Shown here in pieces: positions 7,903 through 15,318 of a stretch of DNA of 18,783 nucleotides; position 1 is the first letter of the stretch, and the number at the start of each line of letters is the position of its first letter. Position numbers and translations under genes: made by a program. Below the pieces are notes generated by a model. The model ran no database searches. It was given only the letters and a program-made list of their open reading frames with translations, and was not told where the DNA came from. Origin of the DNA: Thermoleophilia bacterium (GTDB lineage Bacteria; Actinomycetota; Thermoleophilia; Gaiellales; SKUG01); the NCBI GenBank assembly GCA_025964465.1, contig JAOPYS010000089.1, positions 1 through 18,783 of the forward strand, read 5' to 3'.

Positions 7903-8781
7903 ATGACCCAGCCGAGCACCCCCGACCACATGGGCACGCCCACGCCCGGCCGCCACGAGGGGCGTGTCGCGATCATCACGGGCGCGAGCCGCGGCATCGG
8001 CCGGTCCGTCGCCCGCCGCCTCGCCGCCGAGGGTGCCGCCGTCGTGGTCGCCGCCAAGTCGGTCGAGCCCCACGCCACCCTCCCGGGCACGATCGTCGAC
8101 TGCGTCGAGGCGATCCGCGCCGACGGCGGCACGGCCTCGTACTTCCAGCTCGACGTGCGCGACGCCGACAACGTCGAGGCGATGGTCGCCCACGCCAAGG
8201 CCGAGCACGGGCGCATCGACTACCTGTTCAACAACGCCGGTGCGATCTTCCTCGGGCCGATCATGACCGTGCCGCCCAAGCGATTCGACCTCATGTACCA
8301 GGTCAACGTCCGCGCGGCGCACGTCACGGCGCACTTCACGCTTCCGCACATGGTCGAGCAGCAGTTCGGGCACGTGCTCAACTTCTCCCCGCCGCTGCAC
8401 ACCGACCCCTCCCCCGGCATGGCGCCCTACATGGTGACCAAGCTCGGGATGACGCGCATCGCCATGGCCGTGGCGGAGGAGCACCGTGGCGACAACGTCG
8501 CGGGCAACTCGATCTGGCCCGTGACGATGATCGACACCGCGGCCGTGCGGGTGAACGGGATGGGCGACGAGTCGCAGTACCGAACGCCCGAGATCATCGC
8601 CGACGCCGTGTCGGAGCTGTTCTCGCGCCCACCCGGCGAGTGCTCGGGGCGGCAGCTGACCGACGAGGACATCCTGCGCGAGGCCGGCTGGAAGGACGAG
8701 GACTTCGAGCGCTACTGGGTGCTCGGCCACGCGCCGGAGCACGTGCTGTCGATCGTCGGCGAGGGCTCGCTCATGCGCTGA
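7903..8781 (+). CDS. Short-chain dehydrogenase/reductase, HSDL2-like
   Basis: This is a 292-residue NAD(P)-dependent SDR. The cofactor motif TGASRGIG is at 26-33, NNAG at 110-113, and the catalytic set is S162 (NFSPP), Y176 and K180 (YMVTK). The insert AAKSVEPHATLPGTI after the second beta strand and the C-terminal end are like hydroxysteroid dehydrogenase-like 2 proteins and their bacterial relatives, but without the SCP2 domain. The substrate is unknown; fatty-acyl or steroid-type substrates would be a guess. The start is fixed by AGGAGG 6 nt upstream. The 3' end overlaps the convergent MFS gene by 11 nt. Confidence 0.9.
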   Translation: MTQPSTPDHMGTPTPGRHEGRVAIITGASRGIGRSVARRLAAEGAAVVVAAKSVEPHATLPGTIVDCVEAIRADGGTASYFQLDVRDADNVEAMVAHAKAEHGRIDYLFNNAGAIFLGPIMTVPPKRFDLMYQVNVRAAHVTAHFTLPHMVEQQFGHVLNFSPPLHTDPSPGMAPYMVTKLGMTRIAMAVAEEHRGDNVAGNSIWPVTMIDTAAVRVNGMGDESQYRTPEIIADAVSELFSRPPGECSGRQLTDEDILREAGWKDEDFERYWVLGHAPEHVLSIVGEGSLMR

Positions 8782-10039
8782 GCGCGAGCTGCGCCTCGGT
8801 GAAGGTGGTCGGCGCGATCCGCAGCGCCCGCGCGGCACGCCAGTGCATGGTCGCCGCGACGACGAACCCCACCACGGATGCGGTCATCGCCGCACTGACT
8901 CCGACCCGCTCCAGCAGGAGGCCGGCGAGGAGTGTCGCCACGAGCTGGGTCGCCTGGTGCGCGCACGTCGTGAGCGAGCCGATCCGCCCCTGGTGCGATG
9001 CGGCGACGCGCCGCTGCGTCGCAGTGCCGGCGGCGACGTTGATCGCCGTGTTGGTCAGGCCGATCAGGGTGAAGGCCACCATGATGCGAGCCACCGACGG
9101 CGTGCCCAGGAAGCACAGCGCACCCGCACCGAAGCACACGGCGCCGAGTGACATGAGCCGTTCGGTCGAGACACGCTCACCGAGGCGCGCGACCGCGAGC
9201 GAACCCGCGACACCGGCACCCCCCATCACCGAGATCGCGATCCCCCAGAGCGACGGCGAGAGGCCGAGCACGTCGTCGAGCCACGGCACAACCGCCACCA
9301 GCATGAGCCCGTTTGCCGCACCGCCCGCGAGGCACGCGGCGACCTCGCAGCGCAGGTAGGGGTCGCGCCGCGCCACGTCGATCCCGGCCGCGATGTCCAC
9401 ACGCGTCTGGCGCATGGCGTTCCGCAACCCCGACTCGCCACGCTCGGGCCGCGCGGCGACACCGAGCCCCGGGGGGACCCGCACGCCGAGCACGAGCAGG
9501 AAGGACGCGACGAACGTCGCGAGGTCGACCGCCACGACGGCACCGAACCCGGCTGTGGCGTACAGGGCGCCGCCGAGCAGCGGCCCGACCAGGTTGGCGG
9601 TCGACATGCCGGCCATGAACAGCGCGTTGCCCTCCGTCCGCGCGTCCTCCGCCAACACGTCCCGGCGCAGGGCGGGGCCCGCCGAGACGAAGAGCGACCC
9701 GAGGAAGGTCTGCACGAGGGAGATCGCCGGGAGCGTCCACCACAGGCGCAGTTCCACGGCCGCGAAGGTGCAGCCCATGACGAGGGCGGACGTGGCATCG
9801 CCGCAGAGCATGACCCGGCGTCGGTCGAACCGATCGGCGATCACCCCACCGAACGGCAGCGCGACGAGCATCCCCAGCGCGCCACCGGAGAGGACGAAGG
9901 CGAACGTCGTCGACGACCCCGTCTCGCGCCAGACGACCACCGGAAGCACCACGAAGGTCATGAGCGAGCCGACGATCGACAACGTCGATGCAGCGAGCAG
10001 GCGGCGGAACGCGGGGATCTGGAGCGAGGCTGGCAGCAC
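8771..10039 (-). CDS. MFS transporter (EntS/MFS_3-like exporter)
   Basis: This is a 422-residue integral membrane protein with about 12 hydrophobic segments. The major-facilitator motif between TM2 and TM3 is clear: FGGVIADRFDRRR at about 63-75. The overall pattern (TFVVLPVVVWRETGSSTTFA, an LVGPLLGGALYATAGFGAVV segment, a second-half GIAISVMGGAGVAGSLAVAR) resembles the EntS/MFS_3 group of putative drug or siderophore exporters. Substrate is unknown. The start GTG 10039 gives VLPASLQIPAFRRLLAAS; all upstream frame is low-complexity Arg/Gly/Ala noise. The RBS is weak. Its end overlaps the SDR stop tail-to-tail. Confidence 0.9.
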   Translation of the reverse strand: MLPASLQIPAFRRLLAASTLSIVGSLMTFVVLPVVVWRETGSSTTFAFVLSGGALGMLVALPFGGVIADRFDRRRVMLCGDATSALVMGCTFAAVELRLWWTLPAISLVQTFLGSLFVSAGPALRRDVLAEDARTEGNALFMAGMSTANLVGPLLGGALYATAGFGAVVAVDLATFVASFLLVLGVRVPPGLGVAARPERGESGLRNAMRQTRVDIAAGIDVARRDPYLRCEVAACLAGGAANGLMLVAVVPWLDDVLGLSPSLWGIAISVMGGAGVAGSLAVARLGERVSTERLMSLGAVCFGAGALCFLGTPSVARIMVAFTLIGLTNTAINVAAGTATQRRVAASHQGRIGSLTTCAHQATQLVATLLAGLLLERVGVSAAMTASVVGFVVAATMHWRAARALRIAPTTFTEAQLALSA

Positions 10040-10167
10040 GCACCCATGATCGCCCGTGCCGGGTCGGGCGTGCCCGCCACGATCGCGACGCGGGCCGCGC
10101 TCCCCCGGCGATGGCCCACGACGCCCAGCCGAACGCACACCACTCCAGACCCGCCAGCGGGGCGCCG

Positions 10168-10803
10168 ATGTCGCCGACCATGAAGCAGACGCGCCGCATG
10201 CCCCCACCCCCGCCCAACCTTGTCCAGCGCCGCCGGTCGCGCCAGGCCGGCGAGGGCGCCCGCCCCGGGTGGAGCTACGAGCTCGCACACCTGCGCGTGC
10301 AGCTGCTGGTGGCGATGGCGGCGGCGGACGGCCACATCGACGCCGAAGAGCGGCGCCTGGTCGAGCAGGTCGTCGACCGGGTCTCGTTGCCGCGCGAGGA
10401 GCACGCACGCCTCGTCGAGGCCGCGCACGCCGCCCTCGCCGCGCCGCCCGACGTCGCGGGGCTGCTCGGGCCGATCTCCGAGCTCGCGACGCAGCCCGCC
10501 CTGGCGCGACTCCTCGTGACCGAGCTCACGCGCGTGGCTGCCGCCGACCAGGGAGCGCACCCGCGCGAGGCGCAGGTGCTCGCACGCGTGTGCGACGCGG
10601 TCGGGCTGCTTCCGGCGCGCATCCCGGCGCCCTCCCTCGGCGACGTCATCGAGGACGAGGACGAGGACGAGGACGACACCGCGCGGACGCCCTCACCCGA
10701 GGAGGCGGAGGCGGCCCGCGAGCGCCTGCTCGACACGGTGCGCAGGTCCCTCGAGCGCGCCTACGCCAGCCGGGCCGACGACGCGGTCGCCGGCACGGCC
10801 TGA
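10168..10803 (+). CDS. TerB-like domain protein
   Basis: This is a cytoplasmic, helical protein of 211 residues. Residues about 38-145 form a TerB/tellurite-resistance-like domain: LLVAMAAADGHIDAEERRLV (acidic metal-site signature ADGHID-x-EE) and a second pseudo-repeat RVAAADQGAHPREAQVLARV. An acidic stretch (EDEDEDEDD, about 162-170) and an Arg-rich helix end the protein. The ATG at 10168 has GGGG about 6 nt upstream; ATGs at 10180 and 10198 are alternatives. No other ter genes are near, so a tellurite role is not supported; TerB-like domains occur in many stress-linked proteins. It is convergent with the transglycosylase gene, with only 4 nt between stops. Confidence 0.75.
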   Translation: MSPTMKQTRRMPPPPPNLVQRRRSRQAGEGARPGWSYELAHLRVQLLVAMAAADGHIDAEERRLVEQVVDRVSLPREEHARLVEAAHAALAAPPDVAGLLGPISELATQPALARLLVTELTRVAAADQGAHPREAQVLARVCDAVGLLPARIPAPSLGDVIEDEDEDEDDTARTPSPEEAEAARERLLDTVRRSLERAYASRADDAVAGTA

Positions 10804-10807
10804 CCGC

Positions 10808-11884
10808 TCAGCCGCTCTGCGTCTCGATGCCGGCCCGCTCGACGTGCCAGGGCTCGTGGCCCATCGGGAAGACGAGCCCGTGCCGACCCGCGAGGTCGTG
10901 CGCCAGCTGGATGCTGTGCTTCGATCCGAGCAGGTCCGCCGCCAGGCCGCGCGTGTGGTTGGAGCAGCCGGGCGGCGCCGCCCACTTCGTCGCGCGCTCC
11001 CAACCGCCGCGGCGCTGCTTGGCCACCTTCCAGATGCGCAGCGATTCGTCGTAGCTGCGCCAGCCCTCCTCCACCGCGAGCTTGCCGCCATGGCGCCGCA
11101 CGTCGAGCATGAGCGCGCCCAGGCGCACCCGGAACCCGGCCGAGTACTGGCGCGGCGGCGTGAAGACCTGGCGCATGCCCGGCAACGGGTAGCTCAGGTC
11201 GCTGATCCGGCGCACGTACTCGCGCGTCTCCGCGTAGGGCGGCATGCCGCCGAACTGCTGCACCGCGCCCGGCCCCGCGTTGTAGGCGGCCAGTGCGAGG
11301 CGGTACGAGCCGAGCTGGCGCTCGTAGCGCGCCATGTGCTGGGCCGCGGCGCGCAGCGCGTCCTCCGGGATCCACGGATCCACGCCCCAGCCGCGCGCCG
11401 TGCCGGGCATGATCTGCGCGATGCCGATGGCGCCGGCCCCGCTCGTGGCGCACGGCTGCATGCCGCTCTCGGCCGCGATCTGACGGACGAACAGGATCGG
11501 TCGGCGGATCCCCGCACGCCGCGCCTCGCGCAACGCGAGCGCGCGGAAGTCGATCCGCGTCGTCACGTGCGCCGCAGCGGCGTCACCCGGGCCCTCGGGC
11601 CGGACGAGCGCGTCGACCTTGCCCTGCTGCACCTCGCGCACGAGGTCGCGATCCTCGCCCGCACCGCCCGTGCCGACGATGACCACCTCGTCGAGCCGCA
11701 GCTGCGTCCGCAGGCGCAGGTCCATCCACTCCCCCGAGGCCTCGTTGCCACCCGCGACGCCGGGGATGCCGGCGGCGAGCAGCGCGGCGAACGCCATCGC
11801 TGCGACGAGGCCGAGCCCGGCGCGGTGCCCGGCCGGGAAGTGGGGGAACCGAGGTCGTCGTGGTCGGGGGCGTCCGGCGGGCAC
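10808..11884 (-). CDS. Membrane-anchored lytic transglycosylase fused to an M15-type D,D-carboxypeptidase domain
   Basis: This is a peptidoglycan hydrolase of 358 residues with two different wall-cutting domains. An N-terminal hydrophobic segment (about 22-42, GLGLVAAMAFAALLAAGI) is a membrane anchor or uncleaved signal. The SLT domain (about 125-260) has the catalytic glutamate E139 (IAAESGMQP), then GIAQIMPGTARGWGVDP (154-170) and LALAAYNAGPGAVQQFGG. The C-terminal domain (about 265-355) fits VanY/M15 peptidases: R276 in GWRSYDE, the zinc motif S-x-H-x-x-G-x-A-x-D exactly met at 308-317 (SNHTRGLAAD), and EPWHVE with H347. Thus H310, D317 and H347 can bind zinc. The predicted result is cleavage of both glycan strands and stem peptides outside the membrane. 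The GTG start at 11884 follows the upstream gene's stop by 10 nt, so the two are probably one operon. Confidence 0.85.
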   Translation of the reverse strand: MPAGRPRPRRPRFPHFPAGHRAGLGLVAAMAFAALLAAGIPGVAGGNEASGEWMDLRLRTQLRLDEVVIVGTGGAGEDRDLVREVQQGKVDALVRPEGPGDAAAAHVTTRIDFRALALREARRAGIRRPILFVRQIAAESGMQPCATSGAGAIGIAQIMPGTARGWGVDPWIPEDALRAAAQHMARYERQLGSYRLALAAYNAGPGAVQQFGGMPPYAETREYVRRISDLSYPLPGMRQVFTPPRQYSAGFRVRLGALMLDVRRHGGKLAVEEGWRSYDESLRIWKVAKQRRGGWERATKWAAPPGCSNHTRGLAADLLGSKHSIQLAHDLAGRHGLVFPMGHEPWHVERAGIETQSG

Positions 11885-11894
11885 GGTGGTGTGC

Positions 11895-12374
11895 TCAGGC
11901 CTGGATGCCGCGGGCTGCGAGCAGCACCTGCACGAGCGGCGGCGCCGCCAGCAGCACGGCCACCGCCGTGGCGAGCAGGATGAAGACGATCTCGTAGGCG
12001 CTGCGGTGCTCGCGCTGCTCGGCCGCGGCGACGAGGCGGGCACGCAGCAGCTCGCGCGCGATGTCGCGTCGACGCAGCGCGTCGTAGTCGACGGGCGGCA
12101 TCACGTCGAGTGCGTGCGCCCCCGGGGCGTTCGCCAGCAGCTCGTAGGAGAAGGCACTCTGCGCCGGGGCGGGCTCGGCAGCGTCGAAGTGCTCGGGCGG
12201 CGACACGTGCCGCGGCGGGATCGCCGTCAGGTCGGCGTGCACGGCCTGCTCGACCACGACCGCCACCTCGGCGACCTCGGCGGGCTCGTACGTTCCTCCG
12301 CCGTCCGCGTCCTCCCAGACGGGGACGAGGTTGGAGACGGAGGCGACGGGCTGAGCGAGGGCGCGGGGATCCAT
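11895..12374 (-). CDS. Hypothetical single-pass membrane protein, operon partner of the wall hydrolase
   Basis: I do not recognise this 159-residue protein. Residues 1-120 are hydrophilic, acidic and proline-rich (VPVWEDADGGGTYEPAEVAE; PPRHVSPPEHFDAAEPAPAQ). They are followed by a basic helix (DALRRRDIARELLRARLVAA) and one strong hydrophobic segment near the C-terminus (about 128-153, EIVFILLATAVAVLLAAPPL). The topology suggests a tail-anchored protein with its long N-terminus in the cytoplasm (positive side RRR before the membrane segment). It is 10 nt upstream of the transglycosylase/carboxypeptidase gene and shares its promoter, so a role in positioning or control of that hydrolase is a reasonable inference. 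The ATG at 12374 is chosen because a good -35/-10 pair ends 6 nt before it. Confidence 0.72.
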   Translation of the reverse strand: MDPRALAQPVASVSNLVPVWEDADGGGTYEPAEVAEVAVVVEQAVHADLTAIPPRHVSPPEHFDAAEPAPAQSAFSYELLANAPGAHALDVMPPVDYDALRRRDIARELLRARLVAAAEQREHRSAYEIVFILLATAVAVLLAAPPLVQVLLAARGIQA

Positions 12375-12380
12375 GCGTCC

Positions 12381-12409
12381 AAGGTAGGCCGGGATCCGAC
12401 GACGGTCAA
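12381..12409 (-). promoter_or_regulatory. Sigma70-type promoter for a leaderless two-gene operon
   Basis: On the minus strand, TTGACC (12409-12404), a 17-nt spacer and TACCTT (12386-12381) form a near-consensus promoter. The ATG at 12374 follows the -10 by only 6 nt, so the transcript should begin at or next to the start codon. There is no Shine-Dalgarno sequence between them. Confidence 0.68.
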
Positions 12410-12475
12410 CCGCCAGATCCGACGCGAAATCGTACGAACGGGCCACGCGGTGGCCGGTTCGGTTCCCGCACCGAA

Positions 12476-13336
12476 TCAGGCGTCGAGCGCCCGACCCTGC
12501 CAGCGGACGCGGGCCTCGGCGATGCGGCGAGCCCGCAGCATCGACCGCTCGATCGCCGCACCGAGGCGTGGCATCGACCTCGTCGGCACGGGCGCGGGCT
12601 GCTCCGCCGGCGGCACCTCGTCGAGGACGATGCGCACCGTGCGCCGCTCCTCCAGCAGGAACCGGCCGACGATGGCCACGGCAACCTCGTCCGTGTACCG
12701 CAGCGCCAGCACGTCGAGGTCGGCGTCGTCGCCCACCTGGACCCCGAGCGTCGGGTCGATGCGAACCTCGCGCAGTTCCAGCCCACCGTGGGCCCGGGTC
12801 CGCGTCGCGCGCTGCGCCGCTTCCTTGATGGCCCACGCCGCGCTGCGCGCAGCGGTCGCCGATCCCAGCAGGCGGCGAAGGGCGCGCTGCTCGCCGCGGG
12901 CCACGAACCCGTCGACCAGTTCGGCCTCGGCCGTCGACACCTTGCGCACCTCGAGCGAGACAGGTCGATCCGCGAGCACGCACGACACCCGGTCGTGGCG
13001 CACCGTGATGCCGAGCCACACGTCGCTCATCGGGAAGCCGCCCGAGTACACGAGCGGCTCGCCGTCTGCGCCCTCGCGGATCTCCACGATTCCGGGCAGC
13101 CCGAGGCGCTCCTTCACGAGCACCTTCGCCAGTGCGCGGCCGGCGAGCCACCGACCACGGCGCTCGCGGTTGGAGAACTGCGTGACCCGCTCCGATTCCC
13201 ACTCGGACAGGAGCGGCGGGCGGATGGAGCGCGTGAGCGGCATCTCCGCATACATCACGCCGCTGGCGACGCGCCAGAAGAAGGGCGAGCCCCCGTCCGG
13301 TCGGTCGGCCCCGTCCACGCCGTCTCCGGTGGGCAT
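12476..13336 (-). CDS. Divergent 4'-phosphopantetheinyl transferase superfamily protein
   Basis: The central part of this 286-residue protein follows the Sfp-type PPTase plan, the family that loads coenzyme A-derived arms onto carrier proteins. FSNRERRGRWLAGRALAKVL (55-73) matches the N-terminal helix. ITVRHDRVSCVLADRPVSLE (110-129) matches the His-then-(V/I)G(I/V)DxE region, and AAWAIKEAAQRA (166-177) matches the W-x-x-KEA motif with W168, K171 and E172. The metal motif GxDxE reads P-V-S-L-E here, so the usual Asp is Ser127 while Glu129 remains. The C-terminal 60 residues are Arg-rich and not typical. The ATG at 13336 is preceded by AGGGTGGG; an upstream ATG at 13414 would add 26 low-complexity residues. 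No carrier-protein or synthase gene is nearby. A relaxed or altered activity is possible. Confidence 0.55.
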   Translation of the reverse strand: MPTGDGVDGADRPDGGSPFFWRVASGVMYAEMPLTRSIRPPLLSEWESERVTQFSNRERRGRWLAGRALAKVLVKERLGLPGIVEIREGADGEPLVYSGGFPMSDVWLGITVRHDRVSCVLADRPVSLEVRKVSTAEAELVDGFVARGEQRALRRLLGSATAARSAAWAIKEAAQRATRTRAHGGLELREVRIDPTLGVQVGDDADLDVLALRYTDEVAVAIVGRFLLEERRTVRIVLDEVPPAEQPAPVPTRSMPRLGAAIERSMLRARRIAEARVRWQGRALDA

Positions 13337-13463
13337 GCGCCCACCCTGCTGCTGCTGAGAAGTCCCGTCTCCATCCACACCTGATCGTCGTCGCCCACCG
13401 ACCGCCCGTTTCATGGGGTTTCCGGTCGATTCGACGCTCGCACGTGTCCGGCGGCTGCGTCAC

Positions 13464-13497
13464 GCTTCACGGAACCTTCACATGGCGTTGCGATACT
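13464..13497 (+). promoter_or_regulatory. Putative PHO box (PhoP site) and -10 of the phosphate operon
   Basis: Two direct-repeat units lie exactly 11 bp apart: GCTTCACGGAA (13464-13474) and CCTTCACATGG (13475-13485). A weaker third unit, CGTTGCGATAC, follows at 13486-13496. The 11-bp period and the TTCAC core match the PHO boxes bound by PhoP in Streptomyces. GATACT at 13492-13497 is a fitting -10, and the repeats occupy the -35 region as expected for an activator site. The predicted 5' leader to ATG 13549 is about 45 nt, with GAGG at 13539-13542. The downstream genes are a phosphate transporter pair, which supports the call. Confidence 0.6.
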
Positions 13498-13548
13498 GCG
13501 CGCGTCGCGGCCCGGACCGCGTCCAGAGCCGGCTCCCCGAGGTCCCAC

Positions 13549-14169
13549 ATGGCGTTCTCGCTCGTTCCCAAGAACACGAAGTTCGACGACCTGCTCGTCC
13601 AGGGCGGCGACGTGGCCGCCAAGACTGCCGGCGCCATGCAGCGCATGCTCGGCGGCTACCCCCAGACCGCCGGCATGACCGCCGAGATCAAGTCGCTCGA
13701 GCACGAGGGCGACCGCGTGATGCGCTCCATCGTCTCGGAGCTCACCAACACCTTCGTCACGCCCTACGACCGCGAGGACATCTACGAGCTGGCCAAGCAC
13801 GTCGACGACGTCATCGACAACGTCGACGAGGCCGCGTCGATGTTCGACATCTACCAGGTCGAGGCCGTCACCAACTGCGTGAAGGGCCAGGCCGACATCC
13901 TCGTCGCCGCCACGCAGGAGCTGACCGCCGCGCTCGGCCACATCAGCGAGCCGAGCCGCATGGAGATGCACTGGATCAACATCCACAAGCTCGAGGACGC
14001 CGGCGACGAGCTGCACCGCACGGGCATCAAGGAAGTCTTCGCCGCCTGCTACGACGAGCCGGCCATCATCATCTGCTGGAAGGACATCTACGAGCAGATG
14101 GAGGAAGCCATCGACTCCTGCGAGCGGGCGGCCTCGATCCTCGAGCAGATCGCGGTCAAGAACTCCTAG
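13549..14169 (+). CDS. DUF47 family PhoU-like protein (Pit accessory protein)
   Basis: This is a 206-residue all-helical protein of the DUF47/PhoU-like family that accompanies PiT transporters and is thought to modulate them. The family pattern is clear: MAFSLVPKNTKFDDLLVQGG start, IKSLEHEGDRVMRSIVSELT, FVTPYDREDIYELAKHVDDV with the following IDNVDEA (metal-binding acidic helix), and IHKLEDAGDEL. The ATG at 13549 has GAGG 6 nt upstream; upstream in-frame codons lack family similarity. The PiT gene starts 19 nt after its stop, so the two form one operon, probably under the PHO box at 13464-13497. Confidence 0.93.
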   Translation: MAFSLVPKNTKFDDLLVQGGDVAAKTAGAMQRMLGGYPQTAGMTAEIKSLEHEGDRVMRSIVSELTNTFVTPYDREDIYELAKHVDDVIDNVDEAASMFDIYQVEAVTNCVKGQADILVAATQELTAALGHISEPSRMEMHWINIHKLEDAGDELHRTGIKEVFAACYDEPAIIICWKDIYEQMEEAIDSCERAASILEQIAVKNS

Positions 14170-14188
14170 GAGCCGGGCGGTACCCCTC

Positions 14189-15274
14189 ATGAGCGCAACC
14201 CTCGTCATGCTCATCGTGCTCGCCATCGTGTTCGACTTCACGAACGGCTTCCACGACACCGCCAACTCCATCGCGACGATGGTCGGCACGCGCGCGCTCA
14301 GCCCGAAGGTGGCGGTCGCCTACGCCGCGATCCTCAACTTCGCGGGAGCGATGGTGGGCGTGGAGATCGCCGCCACCATCGGCAAGGGCATCATCACTGC
14401 GACGCAGGACGTGGTGACCCTCGACATCGCGCTGGCGGGCCTCACCGGGGCCATCGTGTGGAACCTCGTGACGTGGTTCTATGGCCTCCCGTCGTCCTCC
14501 TCCCACGCGCTGGTCGGCGGGCTGGTGGGGGCGGCGCTCGCGGCCGGCAAGCCCGTGATCTGGAACGCGCCCGAGCACAGCGGCGTCGTGGGCAAGGTCA
14601 TCGTCCCGTCGCTCGTCGCGCCCGCCATCGGCCTGGTCGGGTGCATGGTGCTCATGCTCATCCTGATGCGCACCCTCAAGGGCATCAACCCGCGCACGGG
14701 CAATCGCGCGTTCAAGCGCGCCCAGATCCTCTCCGGCGGCTTCCTCTCCTTCACGCACGGACAGAACGACGGCCAGAAGACCATGGGCGTGATGATGCTC
14801 GGCCTCATCGCCGCCGGCCAGCTGTCGCCGACCTCGGGTCCGCCGCTCTGGGTGCGGGTCTCGGCCGGCCTCGCCATGGGGCTGGGGACGTACGCGGGCG
14901 GCTGGAAGATCATCAAGACGCTCGGTGGCAAGATCGTGAAGATGAGCCCCATGCAGGGATTCTCGGCCTCCGTCGCGGCGGCGACCATCCTCAAGGTGGC
15001 CGAGCACAACGGCTTCCCGCTCTCCACGACGCACACCGTCACGGGCTGCGTGCTCGGCGCCGGGTCGGCCAAGCGCCTCTCCTCCGTGCGGTGGACCGTG
15101 GTGGGCGAGATCGTCACCGCGTGGGTGATGACGCTGCCCATGGCTGCCATCGTCGGTGCGGCCGCCTACCTCATCACCGACATCAGCCCGGTGCTGCTCG
15201 CGCTCGTGTCGATCGGGATGCTCGGTTACATGCGGTTGCAGATGGCGCGCGCCGGCGCCGTCCCCGCCCACTGA
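14189..15274 (+). CDS. pit: PiT family inorganic phosphate transporter
   Basis: This is a low-affinity, cation-coupled inorganic phosphate permease of the inner membrane. The 361 residues hold two inverted halves, each with the PiT signature: NGFHDTANS at 19-27 near the N-terminus and HGQNDGQKTMG at 190-200. Each half also has a serine-rich re-entrant segment: GLPSSSSHALVGG (99-111) and GFPLSTTHTVTG (about 275-286). About ten hydrophobic segments are visible. The ATG at 14189 follows the DUF47 stop by 19 nt. The stop codon merges into a hairpin at 15273-15296. Confidence 0.95.
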   Translation: MSATLVMLIVLAIVFDFTNGFHDTANSIATMVGTRALSPKVAVAYAAILNFAGAMVGVEIAATIGKGIITATQDVVTLDIALAGLTGAIVWNLVTWFYGLPSSSSHALVGGLVGAALAAGKPVIWNAPEHSGVVGKVIVPSLVAPAIGLVGCMVLMLILMRTLKGINPRTGNRAFKRAQILSGGFLSFTHGQNDGQKTMGVMMLGLIAAGQLSPTSGPPLWVRVSAGLAMGLGTYAGGWKIIKTLGGKIVKMSPMQGFSASVAAATILKVAEHNGFPLSTTHTVTGCVLGAGSAKRLSSVRWTVVGEIVTAWVMTLPMAAIVGAAAYLITDISPVLLALVSIGMLGYMRLQMARAGAVPAH

Positions 15275-15296
15275 GCCGTCGAATTCGAGGCGGCTC
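15273..15296 (+). terminator. Hairpin at the 3' end of the PiT gene
   Basis: GAGCCG (15273-15278) pairs with CGGCTC (15291-15296), extended inward by two more pairs (one G-T) around a GAATTCGA loop. There is no T tract, so this may be a GC-type terminator or an attenuator/processing site before the HD-GYP gene. Confidence 0.42.
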
Positions 15297-15318
15297 AACC
15301 AACGGGGTGGTCCTGCCG

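Noticed and set aside
10040..10408. An N-terminal extension of the MFS protein by 123 residues
   Set aside because: The extension is Arg/Gly/Pro-rich, overlaps the TerB-like gene on the other strand, and precedes the first hydrophobic helix with no domain.
10646..10680. GAGGACGAGG-type trinucleotide run as a microsatellite
   Set aside because: It encodes the Glu-Asp tract of the TerB-like protein; short acidic tracts are common, and there is no sign of length variation.
10168..10803. Tellurite-resistance island
   Set aside because: Only a lone TerB-like domain protein is present; no terC, terD or terZ homologues are visible in the window.
13361..13372. CTGCTG-type run near 13347 as a regulatory repeat
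   Set aside because: There are only a few CTG units just upstream of the PPTase start; too short to support a repeat call.
12375..13463. An upstream extension of the small membrane protein gene to a 522-codon frame starting at 13463
   Set aside because: The extra residues are antisense-like noise overlapping the PPTase homologue in another frame. A good promoter lies just before ATG 12374.
14156..15298. A 380-codon minus-strand frame opposite PiT
   Set aside because: His/Asp/Arg-rich shadow of a clear membrane transporter gene; no start signals or domain pattern.
14458..15318. An upstream extension of the HD-GYP frame through the PiT gene
   Set aside because: This part is an out-of-frame shadow of PiT. 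The ATG at 15319 has an RBS and begins family-like sequence.
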